Of a stretch of DNA of 64,000 bases, positions 11,777 to 22,761 are shown piece by piece. The position numbers and the translations under genes were made by a program. Position 1 is the first letter of the stretch, and every line of letters begins with the position of its first letter. The notes below the pieces were generated by a model, which was not told where the DNA came from, searched no databases, and saw only the letters and a list, made by a program, of their open reading frames with translations. This DNA is from Henricia sp. BOLD:AAB3569 (Eukaryota > Echinodermata > Asteroidea > Spinulosida > Echinasteridae): positions 1,240,001 through 1,304,000 of the forward strand of contig JBBELK010000375.1 of NCBI GenBank assembly GCA_037783545.1, given 5' to 3'.

Positions 11777-12728
11777 TCTTTGTGAAAGACTGTCTTACGT
11801 TGCTTGGTTCGTGTCCGTGCGCGGTCGACATTGCACCGTGTGGACAGGGTACTAGTTTATGCGCTATCTGGGTTCTGTCTGTAAGACAGTCTTTGGAATC
11901 GTTCCACCTGTCACGTGAGACCAGGGACTTTGACCTGAACATACATATTCAAACGAAGGTCATTTTGGAATCGCCCAATCGCAAAGATGATATCATTGCT
12001 CATGAATAATGATGTAAGACTGGTGACATGATAACGGATGGACGTACGGACGGAAGCGCACTGTACGCCCCACGGTACCGATGTGTTCCCCAAGTCGGCA
12101 GCGTAAAACGTTCGTCGTTGGACTTTTTTAGGTTTGCTTCTAAAGATTTCTGAGTATAAATAATGACCGCCAGAAGCAGGGGCTAATCAAAATTAGGAGA
12201 GACGAAGGACAGATCTTCGAAGGACATTTTACAAAAATAAAAAAATTCGAACCGTGTCCGGAAACTGGGCCATGCAGCAACGATAAATGTTTTCCTTCCT
12301 CTGTTGATTTAACGAGTAAGAATTTACAAGTCGGACATCACTATTCCTTGACAAAATGACTAAATTACCAATGTTGGCCGTCACTATAGGTGCAGATCTG
12401 ATAGAAAAACAAATTTGGCAGGAAGAAATGACGATTATATTTTAATTTGGACAAAACTTAGTAAGTCATAAGTAGATTCAGTTTACTTGTAAATTCTTTC
12501 CTTTTTCATATAAAATAATACCATTGGTAAAGGGTTGAGAAGTTGATCATAATTGTTTCTTTAAAAACAAAATGACTCGGCTAGCATTGTAATGTGCAGA
12601 TTTGATGGGAAAAAATGGACCCCTTGCACAGCGGCCATGACAGAAGGCAGTCCTATTTGCCTGGTCACATTGCGTGCAAGGGGTCTATATCAAGTGGCAA
12701 AAATTCAAGATTTTGGGAAAAAACACAT

Positions 12729-13058
12729 TTGTTCAGCCTGTCTCATATGTTTTGCACACAAGGTCTGAATTAAGCCATGATCACCTTCTCAATTCTTTCG
12801 GGTACTGGTACATGTACCTTATTATGAGAAATTGCCAACTATTTTGTTGTTGACAATTTGCAAATAAATTATTTACCATTTATTCAACACAAAAACCATG
12901 CATTTGTTCAGCCTGTCTCGCATGTTTTGCACACAAGGTCTGAAGCCATGATCCGGTACCTTCGTGCGAGAAATTGCCAGATACATGTATTTTTTTTTGT
13001 TTTGTTGACAATTTGCAAATGAATTATTTACCATTTATTCAACACAAAAACCATGCAT
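12729..13058 (+). repeat. Tandem duplication, about 165 bp
   Basis: CATTTGTTCAGCCTGTCTC, CACACAAGGTCTGAA, GACAATTTGCAAAT and ATTCAACACAAAAACCATG recur in the same order in 12729-12900 and 12901-13058. Diverged pieces of the same repeat (GTTGATCAT, CTGTCTCATATGTTTTGC) are scattered at 15370-15450, 31730-31800, 34330-34370 and 52330-52390. That marks an old dispersed family. No coding content. Confidence 0.6.
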
Positions 13059-15129
13059 GTATTTTAAAGGGTTTTGAATTATGGCCGAGTGAAATTTTAA
13101 AAGGCATACTTTAGTTCTGTAATGCGTTTGGTACCATTTTTGAAAGTTTACCAATCATGTCTTTAAACCCAAGGAATGAAAGCAATGATTGAAAGATAGG
13201 GCATAAACATTTTCTTGTGATAAGCAGATTGTTTTACTATAGTACTAATAATTAGTACAAATCTTATAAGTGACGTTATTAATACAGCTTGCTGTGTTGC
13301 TATATCAATGCAGGCACGTTTATGAATTTACTTGTCTTTCCAAAAAAATAATTGTCCCAAGCACTAATGACTATACATGTAAAGAATAAACAAAAACTTG
13401 GAGGTCAGAGTTCAATTGTTATGTAGCATTTATTTCGTGTAGTTGGAGGCATGCTTCCCAGTGGACTCATCAAACTGTCAAATTTTGTTCACATGTACGC
13501 TATTCTATACAGGAGCAGGGGTTGATATCACAAAGAATTGTGACGTGTCGCAAAAGTAGCCAAATCCATCGGAACTCGCTGAACCCGTTGCGAGATGTGA
13601 TGGATTTGGTATACTTGGTATACTTGTGACACGTCGCAAGTCTTTGACCCCATGGCCCAAATTCATTCTGCTCTTTAAGTTTAAGCAGGAATATACATGT
13701 ACCTTTATAGCTCAGAAAAATTAACTTTCAAAATCCACTAGCTAATCTCATGACATCAGTAAGCCAAGCATCACCACGAAATTGGGCACTTTTACAGTGG
13801 AGCTTTCATAAGGGCACAAAATGTGTCTATTCCCTCCTTGGACAGTTTGCTCAAAATGTCAACATGTAGGTTCATTCATGATTATTAAAGAACTGTCCTA
13901 GTTACATGTACATCTGCATGGAAGTTGTACCTTTCAATTAGGCCTCCATGTTATGTGAATACACCATGGAGTTTACATGTAGCTGATTACATGCTCAAAA
14001 GAGAATTTGTCAAGAAAGGCTTCAATACAGTCTAATTAATTCTGATTAAAGACTACTGTTTTGTGTGTGGCTGTCCGTTGCAATTGACATAAGTCACAAA
14101 GTCGTCGGCTAGCTGCAAGACATTTGAAATAAAAAGTCTTGTGTAGCTTTAATTTTCCATCATTCATCAAATACGGAAACCCCAGACACGAAGCAGCAAC
14201 AGGACATTTTACATTAAAAGAAGACCAAAGTGTGGAGACAAAGGATTGCACACTCTTCTGTTGGGAGAAGCCGCAATTAGTCAGGAAGTATACGGACTGA
14301 TGAGAATCCCGTGTAGATGGAGGTCAATCTTATTCCTCATTTTCTGAAGAAAAAAGAAAAAGAATCGCATACAATAGTAAATCGTGAGAATTTGGTAAGA
14401 ATCTGTCTAAAACAGCGTTTAATTGTAATTACTAATTTCATTTCCCCCCGTGGCTCATCCAAATGCACATCAAAGACACAGCATTTTCCACAGGTCTGGT
14501 CTCTACTACACCGTTTCAAGCAGGTACGAGTTGTTCATGCATAAAGCTGAACTGAACACTTGTGTAGGCAAAAGTGCCCTGTTTTAACATGATTTTTGTA
14601 ATATCAGCATGAAAAGCGTGTTATAAGGTGGATCTTGTATTAATAATTATGTGATTATTGTCACTGTTCCCCTGTACAGAGACTGCAAAAGGAAATACCA
14701 GTAAATGCTCAACATGGGTTTGTGCCTGGGGTTTGTGTGTGCCATCATGGGTGGATTGACTGCTATCTTGTGGCATTGGAATTTTTTTTAAAGAAAAGAT
14801 TATAAATTACAACAAATTTTACCTCGCAGAAATACTTTGCCGACAGAGATTCCATCTTCTGTACCGTACTTTATTGAAACTCTGCTAATTTGTGGGTCTG
14901 AGGGGAAAAAAGAGAAACGAAAGTGAAAGAAATGGTTAGAATGCAATGGAGCATGACATAATTAAAGTGTTTTCAAGCAAACACTTCAAATATTTTCATT
15001 GCTAAAACGTGTTTCCTGCAGACCAAATTTACCCGGTTTGTCCTCCAGATTGGAAGTGTGAACAAATAGAGCCCATGCTATGATGCTTTCCTGCTAGCAG
15101 CTATGTGCGTTTCCCCACATGGCTATATT
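13059..15129. other. Interior of the MULE, no gene recognised
   Basis: AT-rich sequence without a convincing reading frame. A 71-codon minus-strand frame at 14036-14251 (with CPVAASCLGFPYL and a Cys pair) might be a scrap of coding DNA, but I recognise no family. At 13535-13640, GACGTGTCGCAA and its inverse form a loose inverted repeat. Confidence 0.35.
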
Positions 15130-15202
15130 TCCCCCCCCCCCCCACCTTGTCCCCCCCCCCCCCCCCCCCCACCTTGTCCCCCCACCCCACACCCTCCCCC
15201 AG
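15130..15202 (+). repeat. C-rich tract
   Basis: Runs of C broken by ACCTTGT form low-complexity DNA within the MULE. The opposite strand is G-rich. Proline-rich readings here are not genes. Confidence 0.9.
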
Positions 15203-16169
15203 CCCCCCATCTGGAGGACAAACTCAGGAGGGTCGTCACCGTGACAAGATATTTGGGAAGTTGATCATAATTGTTTTCTTTAAAATGAATCATCTAGCAT
15301 TGGAATGTGGATATTTAATGGGAAATTAACAACATTTCGAGTGGCAAAATTTAAGATTTTGCGAGGAATCACTTAGAAATTTACAAACCTGTCTCATGTT
15401 TTGCAAGCAGTATGCACGCAAGGTCTGAAGCCGTGATAAACTTCCCGATTCTTTCCGAAATCATTTAGCATTTCCACAATAAAATTACGATTTCTTAACA
15501 GAATTTCACGTTTTGGTGATATTATGCCGTAATAACTTAAGACAGATGTAGTGCAGGCATTTCAGTAAAATTTTACCACGATGCGAGTGAATCTGCATAT
15601 CATGTAGCATGTGTAGTGTGTCATGTCCGGCCCCTATGCAAACATCATCGTTCGTTACATATGCGGATATTTTGTAAACACCATCATTTTACAGCATTCC
15701 TACCTTTCTTCAAATCTTGCACCTACGCCGCTGATCGAGAAGTACCTGCATCCTTTGCTAAACTGTCTGTCTTTTGATATAATTCTCGTCGCTTCTGTTA
15801 ACACGGTGACGATCCGCCATCATAAAGACTTAAGTCCTCAAAATCACCACGCACACTTTTGTATATCGTTACATGTATCGTGTGGAAAGTCTTGCATACA
15901 CTACAACTACTTCGAGGTACAGGGTACACGACCTTCACACTCCGTATATTCGGAAACAGTTTATGCTAATCATTACGTCACGTAGGAATGTGCTCGCGAT
16001 TTCGCGAGCAAACCACGTGACACGTGAAAGGATTCCAAAGACGGTCTTACGAACAACACCCATAAACTAGTTCCCTGTCCACACAGTGCGATATCGACCG
16101 CACGTACGGCGCATAAACTAGTTCCCTGTCCACACGAACCAAGCAACGTTAGACCGTCTTTCACAAAGA

Positions 16170-16652
16170 CTACATCTTGGCTTGATATGGTCTGGTACCG
16201 CTGCTGAAACGCTTCTTGGTGGCCGGTTTCTTTGCGGCGGCTGCCTTTTCTGCTTTGCGAATTCTCTTTTCATCGCCGGAGTCATCGGCCAGTGTATCGG
16301 TGACGTACTCCTTTACCACGCCCCAGCCGAGCTCGGATCTGTCGGCGAGTCGGATGAGTTTTTGGCGGTCTTTCACGGATTTTACAGTCTCCTTGAGGTT
16401 ACTTTTTGCTTGGTCCAGATCAAGAGTATCAAGGTTCTGGAGGCTCGTTTCTATAAAGTTTAACACTTTTTCGCAATGCGAATATTGTTGCTGATTTCCC
16501 TCCTCCTTGAGTGTAGGGGTATCGGCGAACTTCTGCTTTTTACAAGCAGATTCGACTCTGGACTCGATAGAATTTGTCAGTGATTGAATGGCTTGTAGAA
16601 TTTCTTGGTTGCCGCCAAGGGGCTGAGACTCTTCAGTGTCGTTGTTTGACAT
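16170..16652 (-). pseudogene. gag-like ORF1 of the Ngaro/PAT-like fossil
   Basis: About 160 residues beginning MSNNDTEESQPLGG, with a helical Gln/Glu/Lys-rich body and a basic Ala/Lys-rich end. This wording is common at the start of gag-like ORF1 proteins of DIRS-order elements. It lies directly downstream of repeat A, where ORF1 is expected. The MULE is inserted at its 3' side. It belongs to the fossil, not to the host. Confidence 0.65.
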
Positions 16653-16684
16653 AGCTTAAGCAGTAGGCCTATGTGGAATGGCCG

Positions 16685-17144
16685 CGAGTCTGGTGTAACA
16701 GGGTCTGTCGCTTGACCGAGAGTGAAAGCATGTTGTTGTTGTTGTATATTTTATGGCATCTTCGGCAACTAAGGCCCTTTATGCCATCAACTATACGGTT
16801 TTAGCTTTAACTATACTATATTATCAACTGGAGATGACGAAGAAGGAGTTGCAGTTTTAGAAGTGGGAGGAAAACCCCCAGAGAAATGCCCCAGGGGAAA
16901 ACCCACGCGGTCAAGTAGGGACTGCAAACCCAATCCACATACACGCCCCGGATTCGAACCCGGGACCCCAGAGGTGAAAGGCGAGGAAAGAACCCGTACG
17001 CCAACCCGACCGCCCCGAGTGAAAGCATTTGGCCGAATGCGCGCTATATAATGGTGCATGTCGCATTCTTTGTTCCGTAACACAAAAGCGAGCACGGCCA
17101 AAGCCAATAGAGCATATCGTTCAAAAAACGAAAAGAAATTCCAC
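16685..17144 (-). repeat. Split direct repeat A, outer copy, interrupted by a SINE
   Basis: Matches 9088-9253 on both sides of the SINE insertion (16732-17016). Shared landmarks are CTGGTGTAACAGGGTCTG, GCATTTGGCCGAATGCG and AAGCGAGCACGGCC. As the 5' terminal repeat of the retroelement it probably carried its promoter: CGCTATATAATGG gives a TATA-like box on the + strand, and on the minus strand the matching CCATTATATAGCG is TATA-like too. Confidence 0.7.
16732..17016 (-). mobile_element. tRNA-derived SINE with 12-bp target duplication
   Basis: On the minus strand the head starts GGGGCGGTCGGGTTGGCG (box A like) and has GGGTTCGAATCCGG (box B), both RNA polymerase III signals. The body includes GGGGTTTTCCTCCCAC, a type of block shared by many invertebrate SINEs. 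The tail is CAACAACAACAAC. The target duplication GAGTGAAAGCAT is at 16720-16731 and 17017-17028. The uninterrupted copy of the target is at about 9125 in repeat A. It needs a partner LINE for movement; the tail type does not tell which. Confidence 0.85.
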
Positions 17145-17349
17145 TTTGTGAAAGACGGTCTAACGTTGCTTGGTTCGTGTGGACAGGGAACTAGTTTATG
17201 CGCCGTACGTGCGGTCGATATTGACTGTGTGGACAGGGAACTAGTTTATGGGTCTATGGCACATAAACTAGTACCCTGTCCACACGGTGCAATGTCGACC
17301 GCGCACGTACACGAACCAAGCAACGTAAGACAGTCTTTCACAAAGACTA
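17144..17349. mobile_element. 206-bp foldback MITE related to the MULE
   Basis: It starts CTTTGTGAAAGACGGTC and ends with its inverse TCTTTCACAAAG. Both halves repeat GTGGACAGGGAACTAGTTTA and its inverse. The outer 150 bases are the two ends of the 4.4 kb element brought together, so this is the internally deleted form of the same family. It sits at the outer edge of repeat A. Confidence 0.75.
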
Positions 17350-18412
17350 GCAGGATTGGCGATCGGTCCAGAAAATGTAAGGCGGTGCAGAAATAGAGGG
17401 CGCTGTTTTAACTGCCACAGGAAAAAAAAGACTGACGCGTATGCTTAAAATCGACGCGCGCGCCGACCAGAACCACACCATATTTTTTTTTTGCCTTAAA
17501 TGTACACACCGGCCTACCCTTTACATGATTTAGTGATTTAGCATCACTGACAATAATTTTTCGATGGTCGTTGTGACAAAAAAAAATTAAAGTACATTTT
17601 TAAAAAATTAACAAAAGAGGCCCATATTGGGCTATACCAGCTATACCAGCAATCCATCGCTGTATAATACCATGTGTTTGTAAATAAAGGTGGCGTTCGA
17701 TACGGGCCGACTCGTTTTCCCTGACTAATCACACCTTGCATGATCCTTAAAGGTCAGCGCTGACTCGCGGAAGGTACTCGGACGCAGTGGTTTTTTGCAC
17801 GTCCGCAATGCATGGTGCTTTTTTCTTCGGATATTATTTGTATCGCCGCAAATCCGCGAAAATCTGAGAGATTCTCTCGTCCATATCAACACCCAGAAAC
17901 CTTCTAATGAAACCTGCTGGCAGATTTGTCTACGAATTGTAAAATACAGTATGTAAATAGTGTTCGTATAGGACATTATTTTCTATCAAGAAGATAAACC
18001 AACCGCGAATGACAAAAGCAACTCGCACTTCACGCTGGTTTCTACGGCTGGAAATAAAACTAACTCCAAGACCACGTGATTTTCTGGAACCGAAATCTGG
18101 TACCAGAAAATCACGTGACCTTGGTTTCTTTGACAAATGCTAAAAAACGGCAAAATTTGATGGTTTCATTTCAGGATCTATTTAGTTTGTTTCTAAAGGA
18201 CTTTTATAATCTTGTATGTGTCCATTTCGAGCCCAAAATAGCCCAACAAAGCCGGTTTGTCCCTTCAACGGGCAATGTTCGGCAGGTTTATCAGACTTGC
18301 TTATCAAACTGGTTTATCCTTCACCAGCAAGGGTATATAACCGTATACTCCGTCACGCCCAGAGGCTTTTTTTATTGAGATGAATAATATCAATGTCTCC
18401 TTCATATTTCAG
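17350..18412. other. Intron 3' region, repeat family G
   Basis: No exon seen before the acceptor at 18412. Positions 18040-18260 match 58590-58850 in reverse: TAACTCCAAGACCACG, a short hairpin made of ATTTTCTGGAACC and GGTACCAGAAAAT, then TCGAGCCCAAAATAGCCCAA. This defines a dispersed repeat. The hairpin centre differs in the two copies but still pairs. Confidence 0.5.
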
Positions 18413-18531
18413 GGTGGCTGTTTGACTTGAGGCATGATTTCATCGGAACCTACTTCTTGTACAGCGCAGTTATGGCCGCCAGCCTGCTATGCCTGTGGAT
18501 TGAAATTCTCCGAGCGCATGCCCGTGCATGA
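18413..18531 (+). CDS. Monocarboxylate transporter-like, last exon
   Basis: The exon opens GG|TGG CTG TTT GAC, completing the Gly codon left by the exon ending at 2677. It then encodes WLFDLRHDFIGTYFLY, the last membrane helix, and a short cytoplasmic tail ending AHARA before TGA at 18529-18531. In SLC16 proteins the AGWLFD wording just before the last helix is conserved, which confirms both the frame and the identity. The tail is very short for the family. The 3' untranslated region meets the 3' end of an antisense LINE about ten bases after the stop. An AATAAA at 18643-18648, inside the LINE, could serve as polyadenylation signal. Confidence 0.85.
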
Positions 18532-18712
18532 CAAGAGCAGCTGAATGGTTGAATGGTTTATTGATCTCTACGACCCCAACTGGAGTATGAGAGCCAGTAC
18601 AGGTTACAAAGTAATTAATATATAGGTTATGTAGTTTAAGAAAATAAAGTATATACAAGTTAGCTTTATATAATACATTATTAATATGCAAGAATTAGTA
18701 TAACCAAATGAC

Positions 18713-21700
18713 TTACGGAAATTTAGATAGTATTATCTTAATAAATTTAGCTAGATTAAACAATTGAAGGGAACCTTTTACATTAAACAATAACTCCAAT
18801 TTAACAGTGTTTGGGTTAGTCCGATAAAACGTCTTTATATAAGTGCGTCTGTCTTCGCGAAGTGCATTACAAACAAGAGTATAGTGGAATTCATCACAAT
18901 TGGCTTCAATATTACATAACGGGCATAGGCCTACTGTGATATTAACAGGTGATTGGGTGGGTAAATAGCGGACTTCGGATGATGGAAGGTGGTGGTTTCC
19001 ACAACGAAATCGAGCTAATGCTGATCTACTAGAATTATTTAATTTGACAAGGTACTTCTCAGAATCTAAGTTAGTTTTAATCAGTTTATAAAAGGTACAT
19101 AGTCTGTTATTTGAAATGTCACATTCCAAGTGCTGTTTAGCAATATCCTGCAGTCTACGATCAAAATCTTTAGAGAGTCTATTTTTAGAAAAAACACTTA
19201 TTTCAGTTTGATTCCATAGAACAGAAAATCCAGTATCATCTAACAATGGTTTAACACACCCGGTCTATAGAATGTACAATATTTTGGTCAAAAAGAGCTC
19301 TCATAAGACGATACACAGTGTTAGAAAGACTATTAGGACGGGTAGTTAAATGAAGCCAAAAATTAAACATACGTAAATACACAGTATATTTAAGTTCTAT
19401 TCTACCCAATTCACCATAAGCAATACAATTAGCAGTCCGGTAGTTGACCCGTAATAAGCTTTTCAAAAACTTTTTATGAAAACTCTCAATTTGGGCAATA
19501 TTAGAAAATCCCCAAATCTCACATCCATACAAAAGGACAGGAGAAACAATTTGGTCAAATAGTTGACACTGGATATCGATAGGTAAATCTAGTTTGGTAG
19601 CTTTAGTCTTTAGGCTAAACAACGCTCTTCTGGCTTGATCGACCTCCTTGTTGATGGCTTTATTAAACAAGCCGTTATAGTTCAACTGTATACCCAAGTA
19701 AATATAATCATGAACTACTTCTAGCTTATCCTCTCCAAATACAAAATCCGGGAAAGATCGAACTTTACCTTTAGAAAAAATTACAATCTTTGTTTTACTT
19801 GGGTTAACACTTAGATGCCAAAGTTTACAATAATCGTGAACAGCATTTAAAGCACATTGTAATTCATGGGTAGATTCTGAAAGTACAACAGTATCATCTG
19901 CATAAAGTAGGGTGTACAATTTCAAAAATACTTCTACATCATCATCACTCAGAAGATTACTAATGTCACTAGCTACAGTGGAAAGACCATTAACATTTGC
20001 TAATAAACTTTTCGAAGTCATTTAAATATATACTAAATAATAATGGCGAAAGGTTTTCACCTTGTCTAACACCTAGCTCACAGGGGAACCCCATTGAGAC
20101 TTTGTTACCAACTTTCACACAGGATTTTGCATGAGCATACATGTTGTAAACCACAGTAATTACCTTCCAGTGGAGATAAGCTTAGACCACAGTGAGGGTC
20201 TATGTACCAGGTCAAATGCCTTTTTATAATCAATAAATGCACAATAAACTCTGGTATGTCTGCTGAGATAGATTTCAATGAGTGAATGCAACACAAAGAT
20301 GTGGTCAAGAGTACTTAATCCTTCCCGGAAACCAGCTTGTTCATCCCCTAGGATGCCAGAGCCTTCAATAAACCATGTAAGCCTAGTGTTAATAATACTG
20401 GTGAATAATTTACCTAAACAGCTAAGTAAAGTGATTCCCCTGTAGTTGTCAGGGTCAACACTAGACCCCTTATTCTTGTAGATAGGTTTTATAATCCCAG
20501 TACACCAGTCGCTAGGGACTATTCCGGTATGCAAAACAATATTAAATAATTTAACAATTAATGACACAACACTTTCAGGGCAGTTTTTTAGGTGTTCATT
20601 TAAGACGGCGTCAATTCCTGCTGCTTTATTATTCTTAAGTTTTTTAATAGCTGAAACAACTTCTTCCGTAGTAAAGGATTCATTAATAAACTCATTTGTA
20701 GAATGAGTTATATTTCTCGGATCGAAATTATTAGAGTCAGAAGTGTTGTTACTGGAGCTTAACTGTTTGAAATGCTGGTAGAAGGATGATATAGATATGT
20801 TGTCAGCAGAATTATTTTTAGTATTAGTGGCTTCGTTAAGGATGTTCCAGTACTCTTTAGGATTAGTGCTTCTAAGATTTCTTAATTGTTTGTGTAACTG
20901 CTTAGAGTATTGCTGCTGTTTTAATTTAATACATTTCTTAAATTTTTTAGCATTAGATTTAATTTCTGAACGTGCCTCTGGTGCATCTAACCTTTTTAGA
21001 CTGTTTTTAACACGCAGATAATTGGCTCGTTCGGATCTACATTCTTGATCAAACCAAGGTTTGTTTAGCTTCTTATTAACTGGTTTAGGTTTATTGTTAC
21101 ATGCGGTATTTTTACACATTCCGATAGATTTGGAAGGATCGAGGCATAATGTAACTAATTGTTTAGTAAAGTTATCAATATTAGTCTGCGACGTTAGATC
21201 AAGATTTAAATTATTCAATTGTGAATGAAGGTCATTTATATCATCCTCGTTAAACTTTATCTTATATTCACCGGCAAGTTGCCGTTTCCACAGATGTTTA
21301 AACTGGCTATGGTTAGGATTAAGATACTTATCGTCATTATCAGTACTAGAATTATGATTATCGGAAGTATTAATTAGATTACGATTTATGGTGAACTTTA
21401 AGGTTAATTCTAAAGGGCAATGAACGTCTGACAGACATGGATCAAAATCACAGATTCCAAAGTTGGAAATACAGGTTAACAAGGCAGGAGAAGCCAAGAT
21501 GTAATCAACTACGCTGCTACCAGCAGCATTATTACATGTAAAATCCCCAACTAATTTGTCATTGCCAAATCTGCCATTAACAATCTTAAGGTCGAAATCT
21601 TTACATAAATTAATAAGCCTCTTCCCATTGTTGTTTACTGTAGTGTCCTTATTGAACCTACTCGTGGTTATACCCACATCATCTAAACATTCTTTGGTAT

Positions 21701-22229
21701 TTACAAACGTATTGTCAAGTGCGTCAAGAAGAATGTCATCAGTAGAAACAAAGTCATCAAGATTTCCAGTTCTTGCATTAAAATCACCGGCAATTAGAAA
21801 CGGGCAATCATACTTAGCAGTGAGAAAAACAATGTCATTAGAGATTACATCAAATATAGTAGGATCAAAATGGACCGACCCTTCATGAGGCATGTATATA
21901 TTACCAACAATAAACTGAGAACCAAAAGCATCTTTATTAATTAAAAGCCATAATATGTTATCAGACTGGGTTTCCTTTAAAACGGTTACATGTGGGAAAA
22001 GAGTATTTTTCACAAGACAACAAATTCCATGTACGCCTGGATATTTGTGGCCAACACCCTTTCTATGCATAATAACTGGAGAGTGATTAGTAAAATAACT
22101 GTTGTCAATAGAGTCTAATTTAGTCTCAGAAAGGCAAATTAAGTCAAAATCGTTGATAAATTTATCAAGTACACCATACTTAAGTTTACTGCGTAAGCCA
22201 CAGACATTAAGACTTGATAAACGAAACAA
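18713..22229 (-). pseudogene. LINE endonuclease-reverse transcriptase, frameshifted
   Basis: The first frame (22229-20160, 689 codons) starts MFRLSSLNVCGLRSKL. It has the APE-type endonuclease landmarks in order: SETKLD near residue 34, GNIYMP near 109, GDFNAR near 148, VVDYIL near 240 and SDVHCPLEL near 268. The RT start follows with NYRGITLL and FIDYKKAFD. The RT core continues in another frame with LLYADDTVVLSES (20021-19251). A C-terminal Cys-rich part with LARFRCGNHHLP and CPLC (19246-18713) sits in a third. Frame changes lie near 20165, 20010 and 19250. The protein nicks DNA and copies LINE RNA at the target. Clade is uncertain (CR1/L2-like). Confidence 0.85.
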
Positions 22230-22285
22230 GACATTGGGTTTGAGAAAATAACAATGATCATTGTAAATTACCTGGCTCGATTTAT

Positions 22286-22749
22286 TTACAACTTGGATGG
22301 GGTCGGGCCTGTCCTAGTGCCTTGAGTTGAAAAGGCCACACTCCTTGAGCTTGAGCTCCGACCAACCAAGATGAAACAAGTCATCGGGCGAGTCAATGAC
22401 CTGCCGTCTCTTCCTGCCACCGTCTTCAACCACACAGTGTGTGTCACATACAGCTTAGTGGTCTCTAGACTGGTTCCGTCTACATATTCCACATATGAGA
22501 ATATAGGGACAGGTAAAGGCACTTCAAGACGCAATGACGTTTTTTTCAATAGCTCTCTCGAAAAGTAACGATTTTTGCAGGATTTTCGGTCTTTTCCTTG
22601 TGTACAATAAGTTGGGTATTTGTTTGTCTACTTTCTACTTGATTTAAGCTACAAACAGCTGAAAGTGGCGATTTGTGGCCGTTTTCTAGGCCGTTTTTCG
22701 GCCTTCCAGGTGGTGCTGATCGGACGACGGACGCCATTTTGGATTTCAT
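22286..22749 (-). pseudogene. LINE 5' region with ORF1-like frames
   Basis: Upstream of the LINE polymerase, a frame starting MKSKMASVVRSAPPGRP (22749-22546) and another (22549-22286) with Ser/Thr-rich wording overlap slightly. They lie where LINE ORF1 or its remnant would be. I recognise no RRM, PHD or zinc-knuckle domain, so the role is open. The ATG in AAAATGGCG has a good translation context. Confidence 0.4.
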
Positions 22750-22761
22750 TATGTACAGTCT

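Larger units (their letters stand above)
11774..16172. mobile_element. 4.4 kb Mutator-like (MULE) element inside the retroelement
   Basis: The ends are inverted repeats TAGTCTTTGTGAAAGAC plus GTCTTACGTTGCTTGG at left, and the reverse at right. They are flanked by a perfect 9-bp direct duplication CATCTTGGC (11765-11773 and 16173-16181). A 9-bp target duplication is typical of the Mutator superfamily. No transposase could be recognised in the 4.4 kb; the interior has short diverged repeats and a C tract. It is probably non-autonomous, or filled with unrelated DNA. A 0.2 kb relative lies at 17144-17349. Confidence 0.75.
7470..17144 (-). mobile_element. Ngaro/PAT-like tyrosine-recombinase retroelement, decayed, with nested insertions
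   Basis: On the minus strand the order is: repeat A (17144-16685), a gag-like frame (16652-16170), a zinc-knuckle region (near 11700), RT and RNase H (to 9623), repeat B (9389-9253), repeat A again (9253-9088), tyrosine-recombinase-like coding (8842-8130) and repeat B again (7606-7470). A...B-A...B is the split-direct-repeat layout typical of Ngaro, PAT and VIPER elements. It is broken, with several breaks in the coding part, and carries a Mutator-like insertion and a SINE. The A and B repeats are still nearly identical, so it is not very old, but nested insertions show it has been inactive for some time. Confidence 0.65.
2678..18412 (+). other. 15.7 kb intron of the transporter gene
   Basis: The donor GTGAGT at 2678 and acceptor TTCATATTTCAG ending at 18412 define this intron. 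No other exon is needed, because the protein reads straight from VIAG into WLFD across the join, as in complete SLC16 proteins. Nearly the whole intron is mobile DNA, described in the entries that follow. The retroelement inside it runs against the host gene. Confidence 0.75.
18541..22757 (-). mobile_element. LINE, about 4.2 kb, nearly full length
   Basis: The minus strand holds a 5' region with a short ORF1-like frame, an endonuclease plus reverse-transcriptase frame, and a 3' end finishing in AATAAACCATTCAACCATTC. Direct ATTCAACC-type tandem repeats at the 3' end, instead of poly(A), are seen in CR1/L2-like LINEs. There is no RNase H domain. The element lies between the transporter stop codon and a + strand coding-like piece at 22762. 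I could not find a clear target duplication. Three frame changes in the coding part make it inactive, but base decay is low. Confidence 0.8.

Noticed and set aside
11780-11942. N-terminal extension of the RT-side frame of the retroelement fossil
   Set aside because: This reading runs into the end of the inserted Mutator-like element, so it is not part of the original protein.
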